Source: Rusavskia elegans
Lineage: Eukaryota; Ascomycota; Lecanoromycetes; Teloschistales; Teloschistaceae
NCBI GenBank assembly: GCA_011316305.1
Contig: SAUG01000008.1
Coordinates: 124,001 to 188,000, forward strand
Direction of reading: 5' to 3'
Length of the DNA: 64,000 nucleotides
Made by a program: the position numbers and the translations under genes. Below are positions 1 through 10,677 of the stretch, piece after piece. The notes beneath the pieces are model-generated. The model did not search any database and was not told the DNA's origin. It worked only from the letters and a program-made list of their open reading frames with translations. Each line of letters opens with the position of its first letter. Position 1 is the stretch's first letter.

Positions 1-1208
1 TGCAAATGCTCGATGATTCGCAGTTCGTCCTTGAGGACCGCAGGGGCAAGCTCGATTTATCTAGGCCATGGACGCAGATCTTACGACCAAGCCAGAAGGT
101 TGATATGAGTATGGTATTCCACCGGGACATCCATCCCAGCATATGTCCTGTCTGTAGGTCGCTGAATGAGAGTGATTTTGGCTCAGCCATCGAATGGTAA
201 GTAGTTCTCCCAGTTGCGATGTCATCCCAGCTTTGTACTTTGCTCAAGTAGCTTTCTAAGGTGATGCAAACGGTTCATTTCGACGTTTCTGTTGCTGCTG
301 TTGTTGTTTTCAGATTCTGAATATGCAATAAATTTCGTTCGACCTAATGTTCTTGTGGCTCTACGATCTTGTTTTGACATTGGGTGTACCCAGTCATATG
401 AGTTGTACGCTAACTTTTTATCTGTAGCCATTCGTGTGGTCTATATTATCAGCGGGTTCAAGAGCTCGTCACAGGTTCGGCGAAGTCGCCAGCCATCACG
501 CAGGCGTCGTCTCTCGATCAGAATGACCTCAGCTACAATGACGGCACACAGCAAATGAGCAACCCAGAGCAAAGCGATGTCATTGACCAGTTCCGGCGTG
601 TTCAGCTCGTATCCACAGATTTTCAGGCTGAGATTGACAGCGAGGCGGAGCTTCCCGTCACATCAGCAGATCAAAAACTCGTCCGAGAAGACAATGACAT
701 TACGCCACCAAAACCGAACACCTATACTGCACCCATGCGCAAAGGGCGGCCGTTTCCCACCGTTGGCGAGGGCACCGCAACAGATCAGCCGCTCAGTAGA
801 CCTCTATCGTCGTATCTGGATCTGATCCGCCAGGCCCTCTTGAGCTCCAAAACGGGCCAAATGTCCCTTCCGCAGATCTATCATGCCATCGAACAGAAAC
901 ACCCTTTCTATAAATCTCAAGCCCAAACATTTGGGTGGCAGACCAGCGTTCGTCGTATTCTCAAGCAAAATCCATCATTCTGCAAGATTGAGCGTGACGG
1001 TGCGTCTACAGTGTGGAAATTTTCATCTAAACGAGATACACCAAAGACAAAGCAGTGGCGACCGCCGCCCATACCGATACAGGTCTCGGCCGCAAGCGCC
1101 TCACCATTGCACCTCTTCGACATGTCAGCGGCTTTGCTGAGCGGTGTCGAACAGCATCAAGATGACTCGTTGGAGGTACGGGAAACCTATAATTCAGAGA
1201 AATATTAG
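1..1208 (+). CDS. Ubiquitin-like / CxxC-pair / forkhead-like protein, 3' part
   Basis: The gene enters from upstream of the window. Exon to 196, intron 197-427 (GTAAGT...GTAG, 231 nt), last exon 428-1208. The first exon carries a segment (QFVLEDRRGKLDLSRPWTQI and on) resembling the C-terminal half of the ubiquitin-like domain of many fungal signalling-type proteins. Across the splice the reading gives CPVC, a 15-residue gap, then CHSC, a possible zinc-binding pair formed only when the intron is removed. From about 800 to 1030 lies a winged-helix, forkhead-like domain: SSYLDLIRQALLSS, QIYHAIEQKHPFYK, then the recognition-helix-like GWQTSVRRILKQNPSF and a final VWKF. A nuclear DNA-binding role is inferred from that domain. 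The start codon and any upstream domains lie outside the window. The splice is supported by frame continuity and the paired cysteines. Confidence 0.6.
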
Positions 1209-2049
1209 CAAGATTCCTCCCGTATCAGGCAAATAATTCGGCAGATTGAGCGAGCATCATCTTGATACGGAAGTTACAATGTTCAAATGTCTGGTAAGCA
1301 GGCAGATTGGTCACCGGCGTACTTATTGACACCAGCATGGATCACGCTGCGAGGACATGAGCTGGTGTTCACAAAGAGCAAGCACAAATGATCTAAGGTG
1401 GCTCGCTTGGGAGAGCTTGAATATCCTGAGACGATCATTACTCAAATACTTGGTGATATCCTTCATCGTTCCCTTCGTGGTTGTGTGCAGTCTTCCGAGA
1501 TGCCGTGTTTCTACGATTACAACTCAGAGAAAACATCACCGACAGGCGGACCGGTTTCAATTCTTTGGAGTCTTCCAACCTCTACTGTTGGGGAATGATT
1601 ATTCATTCTGGTAGCACATCAGCAGGTCGCCGTCTTCTAAATTTTGTGGATGTGATCTCATGTGAGATTTGTAGCCTGAAATGACTTCAAGCAATCTGGC
1701 GGCAGAACTAACTAAAATCACAACATTTGCAACGTCCTGTCGCCCTAGCATCTCTTACAGATCAGCACGCTATAACGATAGTGGTATCTGAGTTTCGCCA
1801 ATTTCTCATAGCGTGTGTGTAAGTACAGGCAAGGCATTCCGTCGCAACACAGAGATGCCTCGCGTATACGTGGGAAACGGCGTAAATGGTAGCGGCGACG
1901 CTCTGCGAACCGTCTATCAAGGTCTTGGTGTCTGCAACACTGACGTCGACCCTTCCGAAGGACATCCCTTTAAGATCTTGTTCTCATCAGCTGATACAAA
2001 GTAACAAGTTGCCACCGTTCAGAGACGCGGACTGAGACCTCCTGTGAGC
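1209..2049. other. Intergenic, nothing recognised
   Basis: No reading frame here has plausible splice sites or a recognisable motif. It lies between the stop codons of the convergent flanking genes and is probably 3' flanking DNA. Confidence 0.5.
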
Positions 2050-4141
2050 CTACAAATAACCCACCAACATCCTGACAGTGTGGGGCCCCCGTTTTGGTGC
2101 AGTCACCTCCCACGAGGGTGTTTGGCAGCTGCATTCCACCGAGTCATAAGACCTCCTGTCGATGAACGCAAAAATGTTCATCGAAGCTATTGGCACGCCA
2201 TGCGATCTCAATACGAAACATACAGTCCTGGGATCGCCTGCCCAACATGGTTCAATGTCGACTCGCATTGCGAAATCAGAGTGAGTATCAACGAACCGAT
2301 GAAGAGCACTGTTATTGGGATCTGGATCCAGCGTTAGTACCGAAGCGGGCTCAAGATAGGTGGACGCTTGGATGTAGTAGTCTTCTGTGAGAGGGAAACT
2401 GAGCACCTGGCCCCGTGTGATATGGAAGTAGCAAAAAGACTCCTTCCTGGTCGTTAGTTTTACTGGGATGTCTGAGACCGCGGTCAGCCCGTTCGATTGA
2501 GCGCCCAGGAAAAGGCGTTTGCGATGAGGATTCTGCATATTCGAATAGTCGGTGGAGGCTGGTGCATTCATTGACTTCAACATGCTCGATTCAGTGTCTT
2601 TGCTCAGGAAGAGTTCGAATAACAAATCGCTCCATGATGCCAGAGGAACCTGGTTACGCTTTATGCCATGTCCAACGATTGTTGCCCATTCCTTGACCTT
2701 TCTATCCCCATTTTAAAACAGAAGATTGGGGGCGAAAGCCACTTCAGAGTCTTCGCCCAGGATGTCGCCGTTGTCGAAGCAGGCGTTGCTACACAACCCA
2801 TAGATTGCGCCACAGACAATCGCATACAGTATATAGCAGCTGTCTCTGCAAGGCGACCGCTTGCGGTCAGACCCTTCCTCTGATCCGAGCGTCCTCATTT
2901 GATCCCTTATTTCGGACACGTTCCATCCAGGAGTAGAAGGCGACATCTGGTTATAGTGGCGCATCGCCATTCCGCATATACGATCCAATTCAGGCGAGAA
3001 ATCCGAAATCAGGGTCCTGTGGTGTTCAGGAGCGCCGACGTCTTCATCTACTTCTACATCGATCTTGACGTTCTGCGTCAGCATCGTGATACCCCGAAAG
3101 CAAGCTTTAGCGCTTGTGAAGGATATTTTCCATATATCGGCAAGGTATTGAGTATCCACTCCCATCGCGACTGCCTCGAAGATGTCTGAACATGATCCAG
3201 GGGATACCTCTGATCATGGTAATCTGTGGTTTCGGAGAATCCGAAGCGCGTGGTATAAGCACCAGCGGTGTGGGGCCCGTATCCTCACCGTGAAGCACCA
3301 CAAGGAATACACGCGGCTTCGCTCCAAATCTATGGGAGACCAATAGACCACTCTCGTATTCACGGATGCTTTGGGCCATGGCCTCATCAGCTTGAATCTC
3401 GAAACCAAGAATCTCCATGACAGATGCTACCGTCCATACTTTAAAAGAACGAGTCGGATAGTTCTTGCTGTCCCTTTTGTGGGCCGGCGTCAGTCTCCAT
3501 CTCAAGACTCCTATGACAAGCGGGATCTCATTGACGAAAGGGTGATCCATTTCCAGGATATCATCAATGTGGACTCCTGTCATCCGCGATTGCCGTGCCG
3601 CTACCGTTTCAAGCAAGAGCTTCCGGAAAATGTCACTGTCCTCCTCCAGTGCAACAGCAGAGACTCATTGTTTGAGACTCGAAAGGAGTGCGCCCTCTAT
3701 TTCCAGAGAGGTATCAAATTGGTTAAGCTGCACCAGCCCATACGGTATCACATCCTGCAATATCTCTACAATGGCTTCCGTCTTGTACACGACCAGAAGA
3801 CCCGCGGTGATAGCTCGTAAGCAGGCGATACCGGGATTTTCTGGAACAGCGGTGGAGCCTTTGGGTAACGAAGTCCGTTGGACCTTCTCATCTTGCACAA
3901 CAACACCTTGCATCGAGGTGCGATCTGTGCGGATGGTCTTGTAGAGGCTGAAGCTGACAGAGCTGGTCGATACAAGTTGGCCCCCGCTGACAGATAGGAG
4001 CTCTTGTAAGGACTTGGATCTTTCCCTTGCTTTGAACCATCCATAGGCGCCTATGGCTAGCTGATATGCTGTAGGCAGGGAGGCTATTTCGAGCCCCACC
4101 TGTGCCAGCGGTCCGGCGCTCACTGCGAAAGCTATAGACAT
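2050..4141 (-). pseudogene. Unrecognised fungal protein gene interrupted by stops
   Basis: Read on the minus strand from an ATG at 4141, one frame runs through 4141-3190 and resumes for 3180-2050, giving about 690 codons. Two stop codons interrupt otherwise protein-like sequence: TGA at 3667-3665 (GALLSSLKQ, stop, VSAVALEEDSDIFRK) and TAA at 2715-2713 (FAPNLLF, stop, NGDRKVKEWATIVGH). The same frame continues at once after each. Near 3190 the frame shifts by one. This could be a real frameshift or an intron with donor GTGAGG near 3290 and acceptor at 3211, which restores the frame. A hydrophobic segment (SCYILYAIVCGAIYG) lies towards the C-terminus and an N-terminal helix-rich part has a possible membrane segment. 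The family is not recognised. Either the gene is dead or both stops are assembly errors. TGG to TGA and CAA to TAA would each be single transitions. Confidence 0.5.
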
Positions 4142-4585
4142 GCTTGCTTGCGAGGATCATTCAATTATACCTATGTTGCAATAGTACGCCGGCTTCTCTG
4201 GCTGAACAAGCGGCGAACAAGATGGGTTGAGGATATCGACAAGTGAGACCGGATGTGGGATCAAAGCAATCCAGATGTACTCTATTTGAATTCAAAAAGC
4301 ATTCTTCAATCGGGTGCCTTCTCAGGCAACCACGGCTGCGCCCGAGGCGATGACCCATTTTGACAATTAACACTCGTTGCCTTACGTACTGGAACACAGA
4401 GTGAAATTAAGGTTTTAGCTACTGCACTCGTGGCAGCCACAGCCGAACCGTAGCAGCGGGATGATGTAAGCTGCCGTTTTCCAATTAATCTTAGCGGCAT
4501 CTGTCATGCCAATCATCAACCGAGTCCTTCGATTTTTACGGGCGGAATCCTTACACCTCCGTCCCCCGGGCAAAGATATTCCATC
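4142..4585. other. Intergenic, shared 5' region
   Basis: This is the divergent gap between the interrupted gene (start at 4141, minus) and ZPR1 (start at 4586, plus). It presumably holds the ZPR1 promoter. No defined motif was recognised. Confidence 0.4.
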
Positions 4586-6250
4586 ATGGCTGATAGCGAC
4601 GAACTAGACAGAGGAGATGTGCGAGAGTCCCGCGAGAGCCCCTTCGCAACCCTCAAAAAGCGGGTTGCGGGTCTTAAAGTCCAGGATGACAACATCCCCC
4701 CAGACGTGGAAGAAGATGAGCCGGAAGTGGTCGATCGCATCGAGAGTCTGTGTATCAACTGTGAAGAAAACGTATGAGTACCGACACCATGAACCATCTA
4801 TCGCTGATGGTCAGACCAGGGAGAAACGCGCCTCTTCCTCACCAAGATCCCTTACTTTCGAGAAATCATCATCATGTCTTTCTCATGCGACCATTGTGGT
4901 TTCGAGAACACCGATGTCCAATCTGCCGGCCAGATCCAGGAACGCGGTGCCAAATATACTCTTAAAGTTACCGAAGTCGACGACATGGAACGGCAAATCG
5001 TCAAATCCGACATTGCCGTCCTTCGTCTCGAGACGCTGGATATCGAAGTTCCCGCCGGCCGTGGTCGGCTGACCAACATCGAAGGCGTCGTCTGTGACAT
5101 CCTCAAGGACCTCGAAGCCGGCCAACGGCAACGAAAAAAGGATGACCCAGACCTGTGGCAGAAGATAGACGATCTTGTACAACCCCTTTTGAAAATGGCA
5201 CTCAATCAAAACTTCCCTTTCACAATCACCCTCGATGATCCTTCTGGCAACTCCTGGATCGAGCCTTCATCCAAAGACAAGGCTGGCAAATACCAAAAGT
5301 CCGAATACCCGCGTACCCTTGAGCAGAACGCCGCCCTCGGTCTCGGCGAAGTACCTGCCTCGACTCTGGACAACGGCAACAGCCATACGGATCCTGAAAC
5401 CTCACCCTCAGAAAAGCCGTCATCGTCAGGTCTCACTGCGCATGTCGTACCTCAAATACCCACCACCAGCACCCCTACCGACCAAGACGCGCTCGAAGAC
5501 GTGGATATTCTAGAAGGCCATTCCTACTCCCTCCCCACCCCCTGCCCCGGCTGCACCAAACCAGCCCACCTCAACCTCCAACTCATCAACATCCCTTTCT
5601 TCAAACAAGTCGTCGTCAGCGCCGTCATGTGCACCGAATGCAACTACCGTTCCTCAGACGTCAAAACCGGCGGCGAAATCCCCCGTCTCGGTAAAAAAAT
5701 CTACCTCGATGTCCGAGACCCTATGGACCTGCAACGCGATATCTTAAAAAGCGAAACATGTTACCTGAAGATTGATGAAATCGATGTGGAAGTTGCACCC
5801 GGCACCATGGGCGGAAGATTCACCACAGTCGAAGGCCTGCTAACGCAAATACGCGATGATACCAAGGGTACGGTTTTCGATATGGATGACGTAGAGGGGA
5901 GCGGTGGGGATAGTATGACCGAAGACAAACGTGAAGCGTGGACACGGTTTTTCGATAAGATTGATATGGCGATTAAGGGGGAATTGCAATATACGATCTT
6001 ATTGGAGGATCCACTGGCGAATTCTTATGTGCAGAACCCGTGGGCGCCCGAACCGGACGAGAGGTTGAGGGAGGAGGAGTATGAGAGGAGTAAGGAAGTC
6101 GAGGACGATTTGGGGCTTTCGGATATGAAGACTCAGATAGGAGAAGGAGGGGAGTATGTCCGGGAGATGTTTGAGAAGGAGGATGGGAAGGATAAGGGGA
6201 AGGCGGCAGAGAAACTTCCAAATTATGAACCTCCGGATGAAGAATTGTAG
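4586..6250 (+). CDS. zpr1: Zinc finger protein ZPR1
   Basis: Exon 1 4586-4771, intron 4772-4819 (48 nt, phase 0), exon 2 4820-6250; 538 residues, a little longer than yeast Zpr1. The protein has the duplicated ZPR1 module. Finger 1 is CINC with CDHC (LCINCEENGETRLFL, then FSCDHCGFENTD), followed by a beta-domain. A Ser/Pro-rich linker around residues 190-235 leads to finger 2, CPGC with CTEC (VMCTECNYRSSDVKTGG), and a second beta-domain (TMGGRFTTVEGLL). The splice joins the two cysteine pairs of finger 1, which supports it. ZPR1 proteins bind translation elongation factor eEF1A, are needed for its folding and for growth, and shuttle between cytoplasm and nucleus. The C-terminus is charged (EKEDGKDKGKAAEKLP). 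The ATG follows a short run of C and T and no upstream in-frame start fits better. Confidence 0.95.
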
Positions 6251-7113
6251 AGATGCATGGAGGATTTGGCGCGTTCGTTATAGCGAGGCAGGACGGGTTC
6301 AGATGCGCATTTGAAACCAGGAGTTTATGATACCAAAAGAGCGATTGGCAGCAATGGGTGCGAGAGCCGACAGCAAAGGGTTTCCCGGAAAACCATACAC
6401 GGTGTTGGCGGCATTCGGGGTTTTATAGCGATACTATATCGACATACTCTCATGTCACCTTCCCGTTATGGCATTCGATTCAGGAGTTTCTCGTGTTCAT
6501 ACCCGATCGCAACGAGGGACAATTGCTTCGATCTTGCTATCCATGCGCTTCGTCATCGATTTGAAGTTCCTCATAGGCCACAACGAGCAGCATATGTAAG
6601 CTTCTCGACATTGCAATCTCAATTGCTAACACACGGCTCGCATGGTATATAGACGTGGCTCACAAATTTCAGCACCAATCCATCTTCCACAACATGGCTG
6701 TGAAGATTAGTTCCCGCATCCGGCGCACGCAGCAGAAACAGATATCGCCAACGACGCCGCTCATCTCCATGGAGAGTCTGGTCTGCCTCCACCGGATCTC
6801 GCTTTGCTCCAAACACCGCATAATATGCATTCCTTCAGATGTCCTCTCCTTCATCAGTCGTTCCATAAAGATTTATTTCTTCCCCTTCGAATATAGATAG
6901 GATCTGCTCTCTTGGTGTGTCGGTAATCTTCGTCGAATGCCTCTCACCTCCCTCTCTTTTCCGCCCAGGGTGGGATAAGGCCAAGCTCGTAAGTACTTGC
7001 GTTCATGCGGTTCAACCGCCTTTCCAGATTCGACGTGCGACAGGGTGGGGGATAAACGTAAGACCAGCAGTGGACAATACTTGTTTGATTCACTGTGGAG
7101 GTAACCGGGTTGT
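6251..7113. other. Intergenic between convergent ZPR1 and arrestin genes
   Basis: This is the 3' flank of both genes. No supported coding sequence, repeat or RNA was seen. Confidence 0.5.
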
Positions 7114-8439
7114 TCATTCGATCAGCGGTTTTCTCTGCGTGCCGACCATCGTCATCCCCAGCGCATGCAGTGCATTGTAGTCGTTCATTCGCACGATCGT
7201 GGGAGCTGGCAACATTGGATTATCAGGTCGGACATGCGAGGCATCCTTCGCGGCCTGTTCGATGGCCTCCATTTCTTCTTTGCAACCTGCGTGGTCGAGA
7301 GGACAGACGACTATGGGTTGACGGAGGAGAATATCTCTTGCTGAGCTTAAATGTGCCTAGTTAATAGTCTTGTCAGAACTGACTGAAACGAAGCATTGGT
7401 TTAGAGGCCCTACCTTTACGGTAAGGTAGTATTCAATTTTGTAGAGGCTTCCGGTCGTGGTAAAGCCGCTGACTGAGTACATGGGGAAAGCCTGCTTTCC
7501 CCGCGGTATTATTCCTTCGCTGTCTCGTGTGTCTTTTGCCGGAAAAACGAGACCAAGGTTCGTGAAGTATCCTGCTTCGGGTAGCCTGACGTTGACAGAC
7601 TGGGTTTGTTTGGCCAATGTTTTGACCTTGCGCTGCGGCTCATCGCCCTCATGATTATAGACAATTTCTTCGTCAATGCCGATTGTGATGCGGTTTATCG
7701 TCACCCGCTTCGCTTTGTTCATCCAATCAGGATTTGGAGAGAGCTTGATGTAGACGCTCACGGGGTCCAGAGGGCCGTACGACCACCGTGGTAAGGAGAT
7801 GCCCAGTGTGACGAGGTGATCGGTGATTCTTTCGGCGGATTCGGGGCGGTTGTACATGCCGAAGGTGGAAAGAGTGTCATATCTTGATAATGGGACCGGG
7901 AAGGCGTATTTCTTTTGCTCTTGGTGCCCTTGCTGAACCATGACAACCATCTCATAGTATGTTTCAGCGGTTCTGCTGGCCAACTGTAGACTTGCTGGTG
8001 GTACTCTCCGCGCTGTTTCTTCGCCGCCTCTTCCGAAAGGTATGAAGAGAACGAAGGGAAGGTCCATGGAGAAAACATTCTCGTATTCCTTGCCTGCTGG
8101 ACAGCGGAACAATAGCATTTCCTTCCCAACAATATCTATAATTTCTTTGCGCGGCGCTGCGAGGTGTTTTTTGGTGACGGAGTCGGCGGCAGGATGAATG
8201 GTTTCGCGCCGTTGGAGACATATTGTGACGAGGGAGATTGAGACGGGAGCGGAGACGCCAGTTCCAGGCCGCACTTCGACTTTGCCTTCTATTCGGGGCT
8301 GGATCGAGATAGAATCAGCGCACATCCCGGAAGATAGCCAACTTTGGGTCAAAGATCTTACCAAGGTGGCCGATATGCCTGGATAGCCCACCAAGAAATT
8401 AGTATTGGGAGGGCCGCAAACACGAACGAAAGCTGTCAT
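7114..8439 (-). CDS. Alpha-arrestin-like protein
   Basis: Three exons on the minus strand: 8439-8362, 8298-7414 and 7356-7114, with introns of 63 nt (GTAAGA...TCCAG) and 57 nt (GTAGGG...ACTAG); 401 residues. The first intron is a multiple of three without a stop, so naive reading-through adds 21 spurious residues. The start MTAFVRVCGPPNTNFLVG and PRIEGKVEVRPG strand resemble the arrestin N-terminal sandwich of fungal arrestin-like proteins. The second half (VTINRITIGIDEEIVY, then LYKIEYYLTVKV) resembles the arrestin C-terminal domain. The last exon carries QPIVVCPLDHAGCKEEM. Fungal alpha-arrestins usually act as adaptors that bring a HECT ubiquitin ligase to plasma-membrane permeases. I saw no clear PPxY motif, so that role is inferred from the fold only. 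It is transcribed divergently from the cyclophilin. Confidence 0.75.
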
Positions 8440-8955
8440 GGCGGGTCGGAATCTGTGGTTGTTCCGCCCATCACATAGTGTGCATGTAAGACAGGATGAT
8501 GGCATCAATGTCCCAGATGTGTATTATGCTCATTTGAGACGGTTTCTATCGCAAGCGCTACTGGTTGAGGATGGTTGGGTGTTCCAGCTCAAGGCTACTA
8601 AGCGGTAGGGAATGTAAGAAGGGTGCTTAGGCAGTCACCATGATGTCGCCGAAAGATACAAGTGGCAGCGGAAGGTGAAGGGAAGAGTAATGGGTACGGA
8701 GTAATTTGGTACAGTAGTAACGACCTTATGCGTTGTCCCGACTGGACTCGCAAGCTTTCCCTCCGCATCATCGACCAAGCTGTGAGCCATGTTGAGGCTA
8801 GACTTTCCCGCCCGCGGATTTGACGCCCGCGGATTTGACGCCCGCGCCATCAGCGACCTTCCTGCGGCCCGGGCATGTGATGTTGTACAGTACCTCAACA
8901 ATAAGCTTTGTCCTCAGATACTTTCTCCTGCACGGAGTCTAGTTTGATAGAAACA
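8440..8955. other. Divergent promoter region, arrestin / cyclophilin
   Basis: Short bidirectional gap between two divergent starts. It contains a 15-bp tandem repeat (8810-8847) and one copy of the decamer TACTCCGTAC (8694-8703, reverse orientation). Confidence 0.5.
8810..8847. repeat. 15-bp tandem repeat, 2.5 copies
   Basis: The unit GCCCGCGGATTTGAC occurs at 8810-8824 and 8825-8839 exactly, followed by a partial third copy. It lies about 110 bp upstream of the cyclophilin start and could be a duplicated promoter element or simple slippage. Confidence 0.85.
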
Positions 8956-9502
8956 ATGTCCATTACTCTGCACACGACCCAAGGCGACCTGAAAATTGAG
9001 GTGTTTTGTGAGAGTGTTCCGAAGACCGCCGAAGTAAGCATCTACCCCCCAGAATGATGGATGCGGTGCTGATACTGCTTCTTGCCTGTAGAATTTCCTT
9101 GCCCTTTGCGCTTCATCCTTCTATACATCATCACCCTTTCACCGCTCATACCCTGGCTTCATGATCCAAACCGGGTCACCCGCCTCCGCCGGTCCTAAAG
9201 TCAGTACCTCCATCTATGGCTCCCTTTTCGAAGACGAGATACGTCCATCTTTGCGCCATAATGCCCGTGGGATCGTAAGCATGGCCAACAAAGGTCCCGG
9301 CACCAATGGCAGTCAATTCTTCATCCTCTTTGCTCCGGCACCTCATCTGGATGGCAAAAACACTGTCTTCGGCAAGCTCGTGGGGCAGGAGGCCATGGAG
9401 ACCTTAGAAAAGGTGGAAGCTGTGGAAGCCGACGCAAAGGGGAAGGTAAAGGGCGAGGCAAAGATCAAAGATGTGACAATCCATGCCAACCCTCTAGCTT
9501 GA
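8956..9502 (+). CDS. Cyclophilin, PPIL3 type peptidyl-prolyl isomerase
   Basis: Exon 1 8956-9033, intron 9034-9091 (58 nt, GTAAGC...TGTAG), exon 2 9092-9502; 162 residues, the usual size of the PPIL3/Cyp10 class. It starts MSITLHTTQGDLKIEVFCES and joins to NFLALCASS, the standard cyclophilin beginning. It carries the catalytic region FHRSYPGFMIQTGSP (Arg of the active site), GIVSMANKGPGTNGSQFF and HLDGKNTVFGKL. It has no signal peptide or extra domain, so it should be nuclear or cytosolic. Human PPIL3 is associated with the spliceosome; the fungal role is inferred from that. The FxGDP-type loop is altered (GSPASAGPKVSTSIYG), and VEADAKGKVKGEAK near the end is a lineage-specific variation. The C-terminal DVTIHANPLA is typical. 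Confidence 0.92.
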
Positions 9503-10211
9503 CGACAGCCTGATAAATCGGCTCGAGCTTGAGAAAAACGTCTGAGACCGGAAGGCCTGGGATCAGTTTGGAGCTAGCATAGGCCCTTCAAAGTTTAACG
9601 TCGACGTTGCGATGCTATTTGGCGGGTCGAAAGGGCAGATTCGATCCACTACTGCTGCCTACGACGCCATTCCCGATCTTATGCTGCTCTGGCGAAGGTA
9701 CACTTCTATCCGCAGAGTCTCGCAGGTAGTCGATCAGGAGCTCTTCACAGGCCCGATACTGTTTGCTCTGGAGGCCCCAGACAGACTGAGCATTCTTAAG
9801 GTTTGTGGTGATCTGTCAAGCATCAGGTTCGAATCCAAATCGCCTAAAAATGCCAGCTTACCACGTCTAGCTCATCGTGCATCTCGGGATCTTTCACTGA
9901 TCGGACTTTCGAGGTACGAGTTCCTAACCAAGCGATTCTTCTGCTTCGGCTGGAGAGTCAGACAATACCCAAAGAAATCAGAACCGAAAATTGGGGGGCG
10001 GGAGGCTGCGGAATACTCGTGTCTCATTGGACGAATGACAGGCATTTCGCAGCCCTACCCCACAGCGAGGCTGGGTTGCTATGTGGTACTTCATATTTCA
10101 GAGCTTCCTCTTCGTTAAGTCATTTCGTAGGCATACTCAGGTCTACGATAAGTCCCTCATCTACATACTACATCATTCTCTTCCACAGTTGTCGCCATTT
10201 GCCAAACCGAG
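9503..10211. other. Degraded or non-coding stretch
   Basis: A 168-codon open frame starts at 9612 (MLFGGSKGQIRSTTAAYDAI) and includes a protein-like stretch, LFTGPILFALEAPDRLSI. I recognise no family and see no supporting splice structure, so I do not call a gene. It may be a relic of the same decay that affected the RNase III gene downstream. Confidence 0.35.
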
Positions 10212-10677
10212 TCACGATGGGAACTTTTCAAATGAATATGCGTTCGGGATTGTTTCCTCCTCTGGGAAGCTCTTCAGGCGGCAGGCTCGCCCGTGCTTCT
10301 TGCGGGAGGTCGAAATATTCCCTAGGGGAATAAACCTCTTGCAATTTTGGGTGAAACCGTCCTACAGCTCGTCCTAGTCGAACAGTGGTATGCTGGTGGG
10401 CAGGCCAGAGGTACGGTGCCATCTATTGTATTGAGACTGGTCTGACGGATCTCCAGTGGCCTTCGATCAACTCCGACAGAGGGTTGGATCCAATGATAAA
10501 CTCAACAGCATCGGCACCCAGGCTGGTCTTAATGCTTTCGTCAATCGTGCTGGTGGAATGACAGTAATCTCACCCATCACCATGGCAGCCACAGTCGAGG
10601 CGATCTTGGGAGCCGTCTACCTGGATGGTAGCCTGCAGGCTGTTGCCCCGGTGATGCAGACCTTGGGTCTCGTCTGA
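10212..10677 (+). pseudogene. RNase III-domain protein relic
   Basis: One frame gives FLLWEALQAAGSPVL, then RNIP, a TAG stop at 10323-10325, then GNKPLAILGETVLQLVLVEQ. A 46-nt intron (10411-10456, GTACGG...TCCAG) joins it to VAFDQLRQRVGSNDKLNSIG, FVNRAGG and TMAATVEAILGAVYLDGS, ending at a TGA (10675-10677). These blocks match the order of an RNase III-like domain in a widespread class of small fungal proteins, including the LGE-type signature strand and the VEAILGAVYLDG helix. A second stop (TGA, 10233-10235) lies just upstream and no clear start was found. No GT-AG intron of normal size removes the TAG. Either this is a dead copy or the two stops are errors in the sequence. Intact members of the class are uncharacterised. 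Confidence 0.6.

Noticed and set aside
1357..1965. Several overlapping open frames of 60-85 codons
   Set aside because: No conserved motif, splice support or codon pattern; typical of chance frames.
7981..8386. Plus- and minus-strand shadows of the arrestin gene
   Set aside because: They overlap the spliced coding exon in other frames.
8635..8901. Minus-strand frame with repeated ASNPR motif
   Set aside because: The repeat is only the translation of the 15-bp tandem repeat in a promoter gap.
9795..9850. GGTTCGAATCC-like stretch at about 9826, suggesting a tRNA T-loop
   Set aside because: The flanking bases cannot form the T stem, and no acceptor or anticodon arm is present.
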